A stretch of 64,000 bases of DNA from Cymodocea nodosa (lineage: Eukaryota; Streptophyta; Magnoliopsida; Alismatales; Cymodoceaceae), in NCBI GenBank assembly GCA_036874045.1, contig CM072336.1:13883001-13947000 (forward strand). Reading direction: 5' to 3'. Below are positions 1 through 10,956 of the stretch, one piece after another; within the stretch, counting starts at the first letter, position 1, and each line of letters begins with the position of its first letter. The notes under the pieces are model-generated. The model did no database searches and was not told where the DNA came from. It worked only from the letters and a program-made list of their open reading frames with translations. The position numbers were made by a program, and so were the translations under genes.

Positions 1-1053
1 TTTCAAAAGGAGTTTTATTAATAAGAGATCTTAAGTAACTTCTGTTAATAATATAACAAGTTGTATTCATTACTTCAGCCCAAAAATTTTGAGGTAAATT
101 ATGTTCATTTAACATAGTTCTGGTCATTTCCTGAAGTGATCGATTCTTTCTCTCAACAACACCATTTTGAGAAGGTGCTCTTGGAAAAGAACATCTATGA
201 TCAATGCCATAATCTTTATAGTAATTATCCATTTGATCATTTTCAAATTTAGTACTATGATCACTCCTAAGTTTTTGAATAGAGACACTTTGTTCATTTT
301 GAACAAGATTGCAATACTTTTTAAATGTTTCAAAAACTTCTATTTTAGATGCTAGAAAATATACCCAAGTGTATCTAGAGAAGTCATCTACTAAACCAAA
401 CACATACCGTTTACCGCCAAGACTCATGATTCTTGTTGGTCTAAATAAATCCATATGTATAAGTTCTAAGACTCTCTTGCTTGATATATCAGTTTTAGAT
501 TTAAAAGAGTTTTTATGAAGTTTACCTAACTCACATGCATCACATATGAAGTCCTTTGAGTAGTTAATATTTGGTAAAGCTCTCACTAAATTTTTTCTAA
601 ACAGTTTATGTAACAATTTCATATTTATATGCCCGATCCTTCTATGCCAAAGATATGCATCACTAATTTTAGCTAGCAAACATGAATTTAAATAAACTAC
701 ACTAGAAGGTAAAGATAAAACACATAGAGAACATTTTCTTTTAGCAATAAACTTAAGTTCATTTGTAATTTTATCAATAATTTTGCATATATTATCTTCA
801 AGCACTACATAGTATCTATTATCAATTAGTTTTATAACATTTAGCAAATTAAATCCTAGATTTTCTACATATAGTACATTCGAAATAACACAAGTACATT
901 GCTCATACCTATGATTTTATCCTTGCTTTTGTTTCCAAATATTACACTTCCTTCCTTGGTATTTGTAAAACTTTTCAATAGATTTTTTCGTCCGGTCATG
1001 TGACTAGAAGCTCCATTATCTAAAATCCATTTTGATGTTGTTTCCTCCTGCAA
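1..1053 (-). pseudogene. copia pol: protease and integrase, broken, runs off window
   Basis: Conceptual translation from right to left shows an aspartic protease motif WILDNGASSHMTG near 1000-1035, where the usual DSG active site reads DNG. A pre-integrase region follows with an H-x-H (RRIGHIN) and C-x2-C (CDACELGK) zinc site at about 530-650. The integrase core has its acidic triad visible: D in IHMDL (about 450), D in LRSDHSTKFEN (about 255) and E in NGVVERKN (about 150). The frame is interrupted by several stops and shifts, so it is a remnant. Reverse transcriptase would lie left of base 1. The family assignment is firm; function is lost. Confidence 0.85.
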
Positions 1054-1157
1054 AAAAAATTACGAAGAACTGTTTCTTGGTACCTAATGTCTTTGAGGAC
1101 CAAGTTCATTAAAAGTATATTTCTTCTTTTTGTTTAAAAATAGCTTAATATTATTAT

Positions 1158-3380
1158 TTAATTATTTACATTCTTATTAGTTGTAAGTACTATTGATTCA
1201 TCATTAGCTTCATACTCACTTATAGAATTATTGCTCTTATAAACATTCTGTTTATGTTCAGATGTGGTATAACCAAGACCAAATTGATTTTTCTTAGATA
1301 ATTTATTTTGGTCATGCACATACTTTTCAGCAAGTTCATACCAAGATTTTGTACTTGTATTTAAATTTTCAATACATACAAAATCTTTTTCTACACATGA
1401 ATTTTCAGATAAAGAACATGCAGAACTAGTAATTGGTCTAATACTATTATTTTGAATTTCATGCTTAGGTTTTTGAATTTTCAGTTTACTACTATTGTCT
1501 GAAATTTTAGAAACATTAGTAATTAAATTTCCAGAACAAGAAACAAGATTTTTAGAAACATTAATAGTCATGTTAGAAGTACATTTAGACAAATTACATT
1601 AATTTATATTATTGTTGCATGATTCATCCCTTGAAGTACCTACTTCTACATATTTATTACCTTGTTTCATGATAAAAGGAATTTTAGTCTTAGATTTACT
1701 TGAATTGCAACTAATAAATCCTTTGTTGGCTTGAGATTTAGGGTATTTAGGATAATCAAATCCTAAGCCATATTTATATGACATCGCAGGTGTACTAGTT
1801 AGTTTGTCTAACTTAGTTTGACTTAAATTCTATTTCTCAATGATGGAATTTAAATCTAGCTCTCTCATTTTTAATCTATCAATCTCTAACTCAAGATCAT
1901 TTATATTCTTTCTCAATTTTTCATTTTCTGATTCTATCTTTAATTTTTCAGCATTTATATTCTATATTTGTTCATGCAAGACACATTCATTAAATCTAAA
2001 TTTATGCAAATCTCTAACATGATTTTCATTATCACATTTAAACTTCTCTAAAGTAGTAGATAGGAACAATTTTCTTCTTCCAAAATGGACAAAGAGTTTC
2101 TAATATTCTTATTTTCCAATTTACAAAATTTAAGTTTTTGTAATAATGCATGATAAGCACATAATAATTCATCAAAGTTAAAATCTGAATGACTTTCAGG
2201 ATCAGATATTACCTCAAACTCATCTGTCATGAAGCACACATGAGCAACATCTTCTAACTCTTGTTCTTCTTCTGAATGTGAAGATTTTGATGATAATTCT
2301 TTAGATTCAAACTCTTCTGATGTGTCATCCCAAGTGACCTTCAAAGCATTTTTCTTGTAAAATTTTTTCTGAGTTTTCTGAGCCGTCTTCTTCTGATTTG
2401 TCCTACTTTGCTTTTCATTTTTCCTTATAAGACAATTGGGAGAAAGATGTCTAGGTTTCTTGCAGAGGTAACATACATACTTTCTAGATGAAGAATTCTT
2501 TTCATTTAGTGACTTTCACATTGAGGGTTTGTCATTTTCTGTTCCTTTGCTGTTTCCTAGCTTTCCATGCTTTCTTGAATTTCCTAGTTAGTAAAATTAA
2601 ATCCTCGTCAGAATCAATAGATATTTCAAAATCTGAATTAATTTCGAAGACTATTTCTTTCTTCATTTTTAGTTTGTTGTAACTCAGTGAATCATTTAAT
2701 TGAACTTCATAAGCAGTTAAATTTCCTATAAGTTCATTTATAGTATAAACATTTAAATCTCGTGATTCATCAATAGATATTACTTTCTGAGACCATTTAG
2801 AACTTAGGGATCTGAGAATTTTTCTTATCAAATCCTTTTGTTCAAAATTCTTTCCTAAGCATTTTAAAGAGTTTATTATATCTAGGAATCAGGAAAACAT
2901 CTCAGAAATACTTTCGTCTTCATGCATCTTAAAGAGTTCATACTTATGAATTAACGTGTTAATCTTAGTCTCTTTAACTTGAGAAGTACCTTCATATGAA
3001 ACTTCTAATGCATGCCACACCTCATAAGCAGATTTATATGCCGACACTTTATTGAAATGTTCATAACTCAATGCACAAAATAAGATATTTAAGCCCTTAG
3101 CATTCACTTTATTGAACTGTTCATAACTCAATGCACAAAATAAGATATTTAAGCCCTTAGCATTCAAAGTTTCATTTTCTTTTTCAGTAATTGTCCAAGT
3201 ATTATAAGGAGTAGTTAACGGAATATATGGTTTAGAGATCATGAACCACAACTTGTGATCTATACTTTGAAGAAAGACTGTCATCCTATATTTCCAATAT
3301 TCAAAATATATTCCATCAAATAAAGGATGGTTAAGATTTTGACCTTCATACAAAGAAAAATTACCATTTCCAGTAGCCAT
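1158..3380 (-). pseudogene. copia gag with C-terminal extension, broken
   Basis: The start is ATG at 3380 (MATGNGNFSLYEG), about 190 bases after the primer-binding site. The N-terminal half (to about 2530) is the copia-type gag seen with UBN2/DUF4219 domains: FDGIYFEYWKYRM, then an EVWHALEVSYEG block. A CCHC knuckle CYLCKKPRHLSPNC is at about 2430-2475. Downstream are acidic and serine-rich, asparagine-rich stretches to 1158 before the protease; such a long gag tail is typical of SIRE-like copia. Stops and frameshifts split it near 1595, 1790, 2045 and 2530. A 20-residue block is duplicated in tandem inside the capsid-like part. It would encode the particle protein, but it is not intact here. 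Confidence 0.8.
3049..3168 (-). repeat. 60-bp in-frame tandem duplication inside copia gag
   Basis: Two adjacent 60-base units (about 3049-3108 and 3109-3168) differ at essentially one position (aaatgt against aactgt). On the minus strand each encodes the same 20-residue block beginning NAKGLNILFCALSYE, with Q or H at the variable position. The frame is kept across the junction. Confidence 0.9.
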
Positions 3381-3566
3381 ATTACCTTAGATTTTTCAAC
3401 CTATTTGATTTTAAACAGTTTAAAAACTTTAAAACAACTTGAGCCTAAAATCAAGAAAGTTAAATGTATGCCCAGATATTAATTTATGTTTAAAAACAAA
3501 AAAGGCAGAATAAGCAATGATATTAAATAAGTTGGTATCGATTTTATATCAAAGATTATTAACCTA

Positions 3567-3577
3567 CTCTAATACCA
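3567..3577 (-). other. copia primer-binding site (initiator tRNA-Met)
   Basis: The minus strand reads TGGTATTAGAG, two bases after the LTR terminus. It matches the 3' end complement of plant initiator tRNA-Met (TGGTATCAGAG) with one change. It marks the LTR/internal boundary of the left copia element. Confidence 0.85.
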
Positions 3578-3579
3578 CT

Positions 3580-4473
3580 TGTAAGATCGAATGACTACAC
3601 AAGAGGGGGGTGAATTGTATTTTTCAACATTTTCGATTATAATTAAAACTTCAAAAAACAAGTTGAGACACTGCTTTAATCAAATCATTTTATTCAAGGT
3701 TTTAATTACAATATACAATTCAATTCTCCTCTAAAATTGTAGATGCAATTATATAACAATACCATGTTTCATCTAATCAATTTCATAACTACAAACAGAG
3801 AAAACTAATTTGCGGAATTTAAAACATTTCTCCCTATTTGAGATTTTTCTTCTTCTTCTTCTTCTTCTACAATTCTTTAGTGACAAATATCTGACTTTCT
3901 CTACTTCACCGAATTTGCTTTCTTCTGATACTTCAGATATTTAGTGACATAAATCTGACTTTTTTTGCTTCACTGAATTTGCATCCATCTGAGACTTTTC
4001 CCCAAAGAGGTGTTTTGATCCCTGAAAAGGTATTTCTTTTGGTGTGTAGGGATAATTGGTCAACGAGAATTCTATGCCTTTTATACTGTATATTTACTTC
4101 ATGCATATCCTCCACGTTTAATCACTATCAGTTTTCCACTCTTCACGTCTTCTAATTTTCCTTCATCGAAATACACATGTTCTGACCCACGTATTCTTTT
4201 CAAATTCTTTTAATCATCAATCGTGGATCTCTGAAAAATTTCCTGCAAAATAAACTTTCTCGTCTAAAATTTTTCATCAAATGTAATAATAAGTCATTGT
4301 GTTAATGTTAACTAAACGACTAATACAAGTAGATTTATAACCTAACGTATCTAACTCAACGAGTTCATCATGTGCCAAATCACGTGACAAGTACTATAGC
4401 TAACTCAACAAACTAAGTTCGTGGTGTTATGCTAATTCAATGAACCAGTAAAAAATAAATATTTTTATAATAA
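3580..4473 (-). repeat. copia 5' LTR (outer edge uncertain)
   Basis: The inner end is exact: on the plus strand it begins TGTAAGATCG at 3580, beside the PBS, followed by the G-run/GTGAATTGTAT signature. From the inner end outwards it aligns by eye with the LTR at 45596-46606 over several hundred bases. A TATA-like TATAAAAGG on the minus strand near 4075-4085 is the likely promoter. The outer end is not visible; sequence continues to the GGTAT duplication at 4474. Confidence 0.7.
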
Positions 4474-4478
4474 GGTAT
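4474..4478. other. target-site duplication GGTAT, left copy
   Basis: GGTAT lies immediately before the TG of the old gypsy LTR. The same five bases lie immediately after its CA end, at 45591-45595. Confidence 0.7.
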
Positions 4479-5910
4479 TGTTTGGGGTTGTTAAGTTAAT
4501 TCTTAAACTTGCTTATACAGCGGCACCAGAAGACTTGTATTGGATTTGTGAACTTATATTTGTTAAATGGTGCTAGAAATGCTTGTTCAATTTGTCTTTA
4601 TGCTTATATCAATAATTACTTTTAGAAGTAAACAAACAACCTTTCACACAAATTAGATATTAATTCCAATTTGTATTTTAACTGCAAGTGGACAGTGTAT
4701 ATTGTATTTGTGTGCAAGTATAAGTCGATCCCACAGAGATTGAGTAAGAATTGTGTAGTGTTTTGATTTTTATATTGGAGTATAAATTTGTTCAGTAAGC
4801 ACTCCGTTGAGTTACAGTTAACACAATGGACTTAGTTCGTTGAGTTATGGCTAACTCAACGAATTGACCTCGTGGACTTAAGTTAACTCCATGAGCCTAT
4901 CTTTTCAGTTGAATACTGCTATTTATAAAGGAATTCGGCCAACCATTAGGTGGTTCTATAGATTGTAAATAACATCAATTAAGCTCTTTAATATTAGTTA
5001 ATATTAGATTTATCATTAAGCAATATTAACATTCAGATATTTCAAACAGTAACCATTAAAATCTTTAAGTATTTGGAACAAATCATTTTCAATAAACTGT
5101 AAAACTATTTTCGATTTTCTAAATCAAACAAACATTAAACATTCACAATATTGACAATGATAACATTAATCACGATACAAAACAGACAATACAACACTTA
5201 AATGCTAAACGTAAACATAGATAATTTGTTGTTTTTGGTATTTTTGTTTTGATATGTTCCTAAAGATGAATGAAAAGTGAAATGTAAAAATCTCTATCGA
5301 CAATAAAAACTTCCATCACTACATGCGACGCGATTACATCACTGAAAACTTAATCACTTACAATCTTACCTCCTCTCCCAATAGAATCGCGAATCCAAAA
5401 TTGTAAGATGATCTCCTCTTCAGCATACTGGCATCAACCCAAAACCAAGGTTAGAAATTTTACGATCTCTTGAGATATGAGTCGGTGCTTGGTGAAAATA
5501 GCTTCCCTTCTCGCAATGTGATCATTCCTTACAATGGTTGTCAGTCACCGTGTTTAGCTCGGAATTGACCCGACATCAAGAAAGTATCCTCGCAGACCTC
5601 TGATGGTTGTTGATTTCGGTGGTGGTGTGGAGCTTCAAGGAACTTCCGATGCTACCTGTAGTTAGCGCGATCCTCCACCTCTACACACACTCTCTCTTTG
5701 TCTTTCTCCTCTTTTTTTATATTTCTTTCTATAGTAACTACTTATGCTTAGATGATTAGTTGGATTTCCTTCATTCATATCAACGATGGTGATTTCTTCT
5801 TCCTTCCACGAGTGAATTCTTGTGTGATACGTGCAATCGTGGTTTTCCTTCAAATGCCCTGTTTCTACAACTACTACAGTGGCATATTAGAAAATAAATG
5901 GTTTGTGGAG
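4479..5910 (-). repeat. old gypsy solo LTR (E0), left part
   Basis: It starts TGTTTGG, like the reversed end of the 5911-7930 LTR, and aligns along its length with the other gypsy LTRs in reverse orientation (hairpin block 4795-4900, TATTTATAAAG TATA region near 4920, the conserved block around 5390-5850). It is cut at 5910 by the next insertion and continues at 44987. Joined length is about 2.04 kb, matching the short LTR subtype. Confidence 0.8.
5906..5910. other. target-site duplication TGGAG, left copy
   Basis: The five bases before the LTR start at 5911 are TGGAG; the five after the distant LTR end (44982-44986) are identical. Comparison with the uninterrupted LTR near 53570 shows this short run present once there, as expected of a target duplication. 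Confidence 0.85.
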
Positions 5911-7501
5911 TGTTTAGAATGAAAAAGTGCATATTATTAAAGGTTAAATGATGGTTAATTGCATAATATTTAGCTTATCATATGAGAATTAAGCCATTAT
6001 GTTATAATTGCACTATTATATGCTTTAATTAAAGAATCTGCTTAATTTGAGGGAATTAATGTTAATTTAGTACATTTCTGAACTCTTGGTAAGTTGTAGG
6101 CTGTGAAATTCTTAAGTATCCAAATTTTTTGATATTTCGGACAGTTATGTTTAACATACCGAACATGTATCAGATAGTTATGTTTAAACTGCCGAACAGT
6201 TATGTTTTAAAAGAATATTTTATTATTTCCTAAAGTACACATGTCGAAACCATAATGCATGACTTAAGTGAACTTTCGGTGAGTTATCTATAACTATCCG
6301 AAATTGTAGCTCGGCATCAAATAGTTATGTGTAACTCTTCAAAATCTCCTTTTATTTATAAAATAGTTGTGGACACGTGTCATGTTCTGGGAAAGTGACT
6401 TAAGCAGATTTTCGGTGAGTTATCTCTAACTATCCGAAATGCACCTGAGCATCGGATAGTTAAATTTATGCACGTGTTTTATAGTTAAATCAACGAAGCA
6501 AGTTCATTGAGTTATTTGTAACTCCACAGACTATTTATTTTCTAATATGCCACTGTAGCGGTTGTAGAAATAGGACAGTTGGAAAGAAAAACCATGATTG
6601 CACGTATCGTGCAAGGAGAAGAAAGCAAGCATCGTCGTTGATATGAATGAAGGAAATCCAACCGACCATTCAAGCAGAAGCAGTTACCATTGAAGAAAAA
6701 TAAAAGAAAAGAAGAAAAAGAAGTAAAGTGTGTGATTGATGGGTATGGCCAATGTGTATAGAGGAGGAGCATCGAGCTTTCTACAGATAGCGTTAGCAAT
6801 TCTCTAAAATACCACACCAACCATCTCCACCACCACCATAATCGCCAACCATCGGAGGTCTGTGAGGATACTTTCCTGATGTCGGTTCGATTCCGAGCCA
6901 AACACAGTGCCTGACAACCACTGTGAGGAGTGATCGTGTCATGGGAAGGGAAGCCATTTTTACCAAGCATCGACTCATATCTTAGGAGATCGTAAAGCTT
7001 CTAGCCTTAGCTTCGGGTTGATGCTTGTATGCTGAAGAGGAGATCATCTTGTAATTTTGGACTCATGATTCTATAGGGAGAGGAGACAGAATTGTAACTG
7101 GTTTAATTTACAATGGTGTAATCGCATCGCATGTAGTGACGGAAGTATTTACTGTCGACTAAGATTACTTTACATTTCACCTTTCGCCCATTTCTATATT
7201 CATATTAAAACAAAAAATAACAAAAATAACTTATCTATGTTTGTATTTGAATGTTGTATTGTTTGTGTTGTATCGTGATTAATGTTATCTTTGTTAGTGT
7301 TGTGATTGTTTTATGTTTGTTTTAGTTTTACAATTTACTGAAATTGGTTCGTTCAAAAGACTTAAAGATTTTAATGGTTACTATTTGAATTATCTGAATG
7401 TTAGTGTTCTTAATGATAAATCTAGTGTTTACTAACATTAAAGAGCTTAATTGATGTTATTTACAATTTGTGGAACCACTCAATGGTTGGCCGAATTCCT
7501 C

Positions 7502-7509
7502 TATAAATA
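7502..7509 (+). promoter_or_regulatory. LTR TATA box
   Basis: CTCTATAAATAG at 7499-7510 is a near-ideal plant TATA box. The same block occurs at the equivalent place in the other LTRs (near 20497, 38590 reversed, 44550). Transcription would be expected to start about 30 bases downstream, at the edge of the hairpin cluster. Confidence 0.7.
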
Positions 7510-7534
7510 GTAGTATTAAAAAGGAAAGGCAGGC

Positions 7535-7626
7535 TCGTGGAGTTAACTTAAGTCCACGAGGTTAGTTTGTTGAGTTAGTCATAACTTAACGAACTTTATC
7601 CGTTGAGTTAACTGTAACTCAACAGA
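7535..7626 (+). repeat. leader hairpin cluster H1 (three inverted repeats)
   Basis: Three successive inverted repeats. The first has perfect 8-bp arms CTCGTGGA/TCCACGAG. The second is GTTGAGTTA/TAACTTAAC. The third has perfect 9-bp arms GTTGAGTTA/TAACTCAAC with loop ACTG. They lie just after the TATA box, so they would form the 5' end of the element RNA. Equivalent clusters are in every LTR: 4795-4900, 23275-23372, 38459-38565, 44581-44680, 52480-52590, 55045-55150. Confidence 0.8.
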
Positions 7627-7937
7627 GGGCTTATTGAAGATATAAATTTGATTGTTAAAAATGGAACAGTTCTCAATTCTTAAACAATTCTCTTTGGGAT
7701 CGACCTATACTTACACACTAATACAATAGACATTGTGCACTTGCAGTTAAAATACAAATTAGAATTAATATCTAATTTGTGTGAAAGGTTGTTTGTTTAC
7801 TTCTAAAAAAAAGGAATAGGCATAAAGATAAATTAACTAAGTAAAAACAGAAATTAACAAATCCAAGTTTTTCTGGTGCGTTGTTGGCCAACCAATCAGG
7901 TTTTCTGGTGTCGTGTTGGGTAACCAAACAAGTTTTA

Positions 7938-7954
7938 TGGCGCCGTTGCCGGGG
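7938..7954 (+). other. gypsy primer-binding site (tRNA-Asp)
   Basis: TGGCGCCGTTGCCGGGG is the exact complement of the 3' end of plant tRNA-Asp including CCA. This is the PBS used by Athila elements. It lies seven bases after the LTR end. Confidence 0.92.
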
Positions 7955-8029
7955 AATTAATATAAGCAACTGTTAGAGCTATTTCGATTTAATAGCCAGC
8001 GTTGTTTGTTTACTTCTGTAATTGAGAAT

Positions 8030-9370
8030 ATGGCATATGCTTATGCTCAAAGATTTTTGAAACTTGTAGTTAGCATATGTGAATTCTGTAATTCTGAAAG
8101 ACACGACATTTCTGACTTTTTGAAACTGAGACGTTTGCAGATGGTTAGATCCCATGAACAACAAATGAATTATCCTTAGTATAATAGAGCTGAGTATGAG
8201 AATCCAATAGTTTACCCAACTGATGGTCAGTATAAAATGTGTAATATATTGAGAGACACTAAAGTTTGGCATAGGTATGATAGACTGCAGCGTAGTATAG
8301 AGCAAAACCTGGATAAACTAGAATACTTTATGTGTCAGCAATAAGAAGTCAACCAATTAAACTATAAGGAAGCATATTCAGAACCTAAAATAGATATAAT
8401 TTATGAAACTGAAAAAAACCATAATGAAAATTGATCAAAAATTGAATGCAATGAGATTAGATGATCTAGAAAGAAAATTAAAAGTATTGGACGAATATAC
8501 AATGAAAATACAAGTTATGTAATAGGACAATGAAAATTATAATGTTATAGATCTGCATAATTTACAAAATATACAGCAAACAGAAAATATTAATGCAAGA
8601 GAATTTAAAGAATGCACTTTAAAATTAAAAACAATTGAAGATCATAATCACGAAAATGATATACAAAAACATCATGAGAGTAACGAAAATCTAGAAGATG
8701 TATGTGTAACATTAAGATTTGGAACTAATATACCACCAAGAAATCAAAATGAAAATAATATGAAGGTGGATAAGAGTAAAAATCAAAATGACAATGAAAA
8801 TGTAATAGTTGAAAATCTAGAAATCACTAAAGAACAATCTGAATCTGCTAATGAAGCTAAAAATGATCAAACAGATCAACTGAAAGAAAAAGAATCTTTT
8901 AAATCACAATCTTTAGCACCCTATCCTGAAAGATTACAACAAACAATATCTGAAAAACAAGAAAAAATCAGAGAAATTTTTGAAAAAGTACAAGTTAACA
9001 TTCCTTTGTTAGATCTATTGTAGAAAATGCCACCTTGTGCTAAATTTCTGAAGGATTGGTGTACTAAGAAAAGAGAGTGAAAAGTTCTTAGAAAGGTCTT
9101 CTTAGCTGAGTAAAGTAGTTCCCTATTTCTGCCACAAATTCCTAAAAAGTTATCTGATCTTGGAATCCCTGTTATATCATGCACTATAGGAAATACCATT
9201 CTAGAAAGAACCTTAATAGACTTAGGTGCAGGTATAAATGTTATGCCAAGTGATATATTTGCATCCTTAGGATTAGAAGACTTAACTCCTACTAGTACGG
9301 TTATTCAATTAGCTGATAGAAGTATAAGATACCCTAAAGGAAAAATAGAGGATGTCTTAATTAAAATAGC
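8030..9370 (+). pseudogene. copy A 5' ORF: degenerate CCHC knuckle, linker, start of protease
   Basis: An ATG at 8030 opens MAYAYAQRFLK, then a knuckle that reads CEFCNSERHDISDF. Its H is present, but the glycine before it is R and the last cysteine is F (copy B keeps CELCNSEGHDISNC). A lysine/asparagine-rich linker follows, with several stops and a frameshift near 8410. The protease region starts about 9150; its IDLGAGINVMPSDI active-site stretch is readable at about 9215-9260. The frame then breaks off at about 9370, where sequence jumps directly into integrase, so the rest of protease and all of RT/RNase H are missing. There is no capsid domain before the knuckle, unlike usual Athila gag. 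Confidence 0.75.
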
Positions 9371-9373
9371 TTA

Positions 9374-10369
9374 AGTTGTTTAAGATGTCAACAAATAGGA
9401 AGAATATCAAAGAGGAATATGATGCCTCTTAATCCTATTGTTGAGGTTGAAATCTTTGATGTGTGGGGAATAGATTTTATGGGTCCATTTCCTATGTCGA
9501 GTCAATTTAATTACATATTGTTGGGGGTGGATTATGTATCTAAATGGATAGATGCTATTCCTACAAAAACTAATGATAACAAAGTGGTAATTCAATTTAT
9601 AAGAACAAATATATTTACCAGATTTGGAATACCTAAAGCTATTATCAGTGATAGAGGAACTCATTTCTGTAATAGAAGTTTTGAAGCCTTAATGAAGAAA
9701 TATGGAGTAAACCATAAAATTGCAACATCATATTATCCACAAACAAGTGGACAAGTAGAAAGTGCAAACAAACAAATTAAAGTAATCTTAGAAAAAGTAG
9801 TAAATCCTACTAGAACAGATTGGGCTAATAGATTAATAGATGCACTTTGGGCTTATAGAACTGCTTATAAAACGAGCTTAGGTATGCCACCTTTTAGGCT
9901 AGTATATGGAAAAAGTTGTCATTTACCAGCTGAAATAGAACATAAAGCTTATTGGGCATTAAAAACTCTGAACATTAATTTAAATCAAGCTGATGAAAAT
10001 AGGAAAATGCAATTAATTGAATTAGAAGAATTTAGAAATGAAGCTTATTCGAAGAGTGTAAGAGAAAAAGAAAAAATTAAATTTTGGCACGATATAAAAA
10101 TTATTCCTAAAAGCTTTGAAATAGGACAAGAAGTATAACTTTATATGGCTAGACTCCATAACTATCCAGGAAAATTGAAATCTAGATGAGCAGGACCTTA
10201 CATAGTTCGAAATGTTTATCCTTATGGAGATATTGAAATTGAAAATCCTAAAAATCAGAATATATTTAAAGTAAATGGACAAAGACTTAAAGCTATTCTG
10301 AAAACACCAAAAAGCTCCTTTGGAATTATAGAAGAAGTCAGAGTAGAGGACTACTCAAGCTTTACTTAG
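9374..10369 (+). pseudogene. copy A integrase, 5'-truncated
   Basis: It begins inside the zinc region ([13 protein letters not shown]). The catalytic core follows, with D in IDFMGPFP, D in ISDRGTHF and E in [12 protein letters not shown], so the D,D,E triad is intact. The [22 protein letters not shown] block is the conserved Athila integrase C-terminal signature. The frame is open from 9419 to a stop at 10136 (GQEV then stop, where copy B has Y). A second stop is at about 10186 (TGG in B, TGA here). Homology continues to TAG at 10367-10369, matching the ends of copies B and C. Confidence 0.85.
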
Positions 10370-10956
10370 TAATAAATCAGTTTTTATGTTTATATATATA
10401 TATATATAAAAACATTAAAAATATATATAAAACGTAAAAATTGTTGCGGTTCAACCGACTAGATCCATCGATATGACCGGAATATAAAAAAATATGTATA
10501 TTAATTTTCAAAAAAAATGTTGGTTTTACAGAAACATAGTATCGATTCAACCGAAAGAAAAAGAAAAAAATAAAAAATATTTAGGTTTGATCGAAACATA
10601 GTATCGGTTAAACCGGTAAAAAAAATAGAAAAACTATTCTCTGTAATATTTTTATTATTATATTTGCTTGTACGGGGAGTCCGTTGAGTTACGCTTAATT
10701 CAACGAGCTTACTTCGTTGAGTCTTGAGTTAGTCAACGAGCTTATTCCGTTGAGTTAACTGTAACTCAACGGAGTATTGTAGCTAAGACCTCGGATAAAA
10801 TAGTAATAGTTAGTTCGGGAAATGACCCGATTACCTGCCTAAACTTAGAGCTTATTTAAACTAAAACCTAGGGTTTTAGGGGCATTATCCGACAAATCAT
10901 TTAGAATCTAGAACAGTTGAAATTAGAGGGATTCCGTGCTGTTGTGTTACTCCACG
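10370..10956 (+). repeat. copy A spacer: CGGTTNAACCG palindromes, hairpin cluster H2, ORF2 leader
   Basis: Contents: an AT microsatellite (10391-10408); three units built on palindromic CGGTT-N-AACCG and ACCGAAACATAGTATCGGTT-like arms (10447-10460, 10541-10553, 10603-10617); then hairpin cluster H2 (10677-10775). H2 holds the best stem in the window: perfect 12-bp arms TCCGTTGAGTTA at 10746-10757 and the complement at 10762-10773, loop ACTG. A telo-box-like TAGGGTTTT (10869-10877) lies before the ORF2 start. No other gene is seen. Confidence 0.75.

Larger units (their letters stand above)
1..4473 (-). mobile_element. Ty1/copia retrotransposon, SIRE-like, 5' part
   Basis: In minus orientation the order is 5' LTR, primer-binding site, leader, long gag with a CCHC knuckle and C-terminal extension, protease, integrase. 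Protease before integrase, with no reverse transcriptase yet reached at the window edge, is the Ty1/copia order. The long gag extension and an LTR end carrying a run of G before GTGAATTGTAT resemble SIRE/Maximus elements. The outer LTR edge is not resolved, because a gypsy solo LTR lies immediately to the right at 4479. Scattered stops show it is decayed. Confidence 0.85.
5911..7930 (+). repeat. gypsy 5' LTR, short subtype
   Basis: It begins TGTTTAGAATGAAAAAG and ends ...CCAAACA, seven bases before the PBS. U3 (5911 to about 7530) carries two tandem modules (about 6236-6370 and 6371-6475), each with a CACGTG-like box, CTTAAG and a hairpin GGTGAGTTA/TAACTATCC. It also has two copies of a short repeat at 6136-6195. 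A TATA box lies at 7502. R/U5 starts with three hairpins. The opposite strand of 6542-6978 is open for 60-140 codons; see findings. Confidence 0.85.

Noticed and set aside
5662-5853. Open frames inside LTRs on various strands (also 7772-8305, 44594-44791)
   Set aside because: They cross LTR or PBS boundaries and are not shared in frame with other copies.
6884-6905. tRNA-like B box (GGTTCGATTCC) in the LTR, suggesting a SINE or tRNA gene
   Set aside because: No A box at the right distance, no acceptor stem, and other LTR copies do not keep the motif.
7535-7626. Hairpin repeats as a CRISPR array
   Set aside because: Unequal spacing, no uniform spacers, eukaryotic context; they are inverted repeats of an LTR family.
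9407-9664. Reverse-strand open frames within integrase, ORF2 and capsid regions
   Set aside because: They are mirror images of the coding strand and lack independent support.
10391-10410. AT microsatellites (also 18070, 25740, 33242, 33410, 57536) as separate features of interest
   Set aside because: Ordinary short dinucleotide runs inside the elements.
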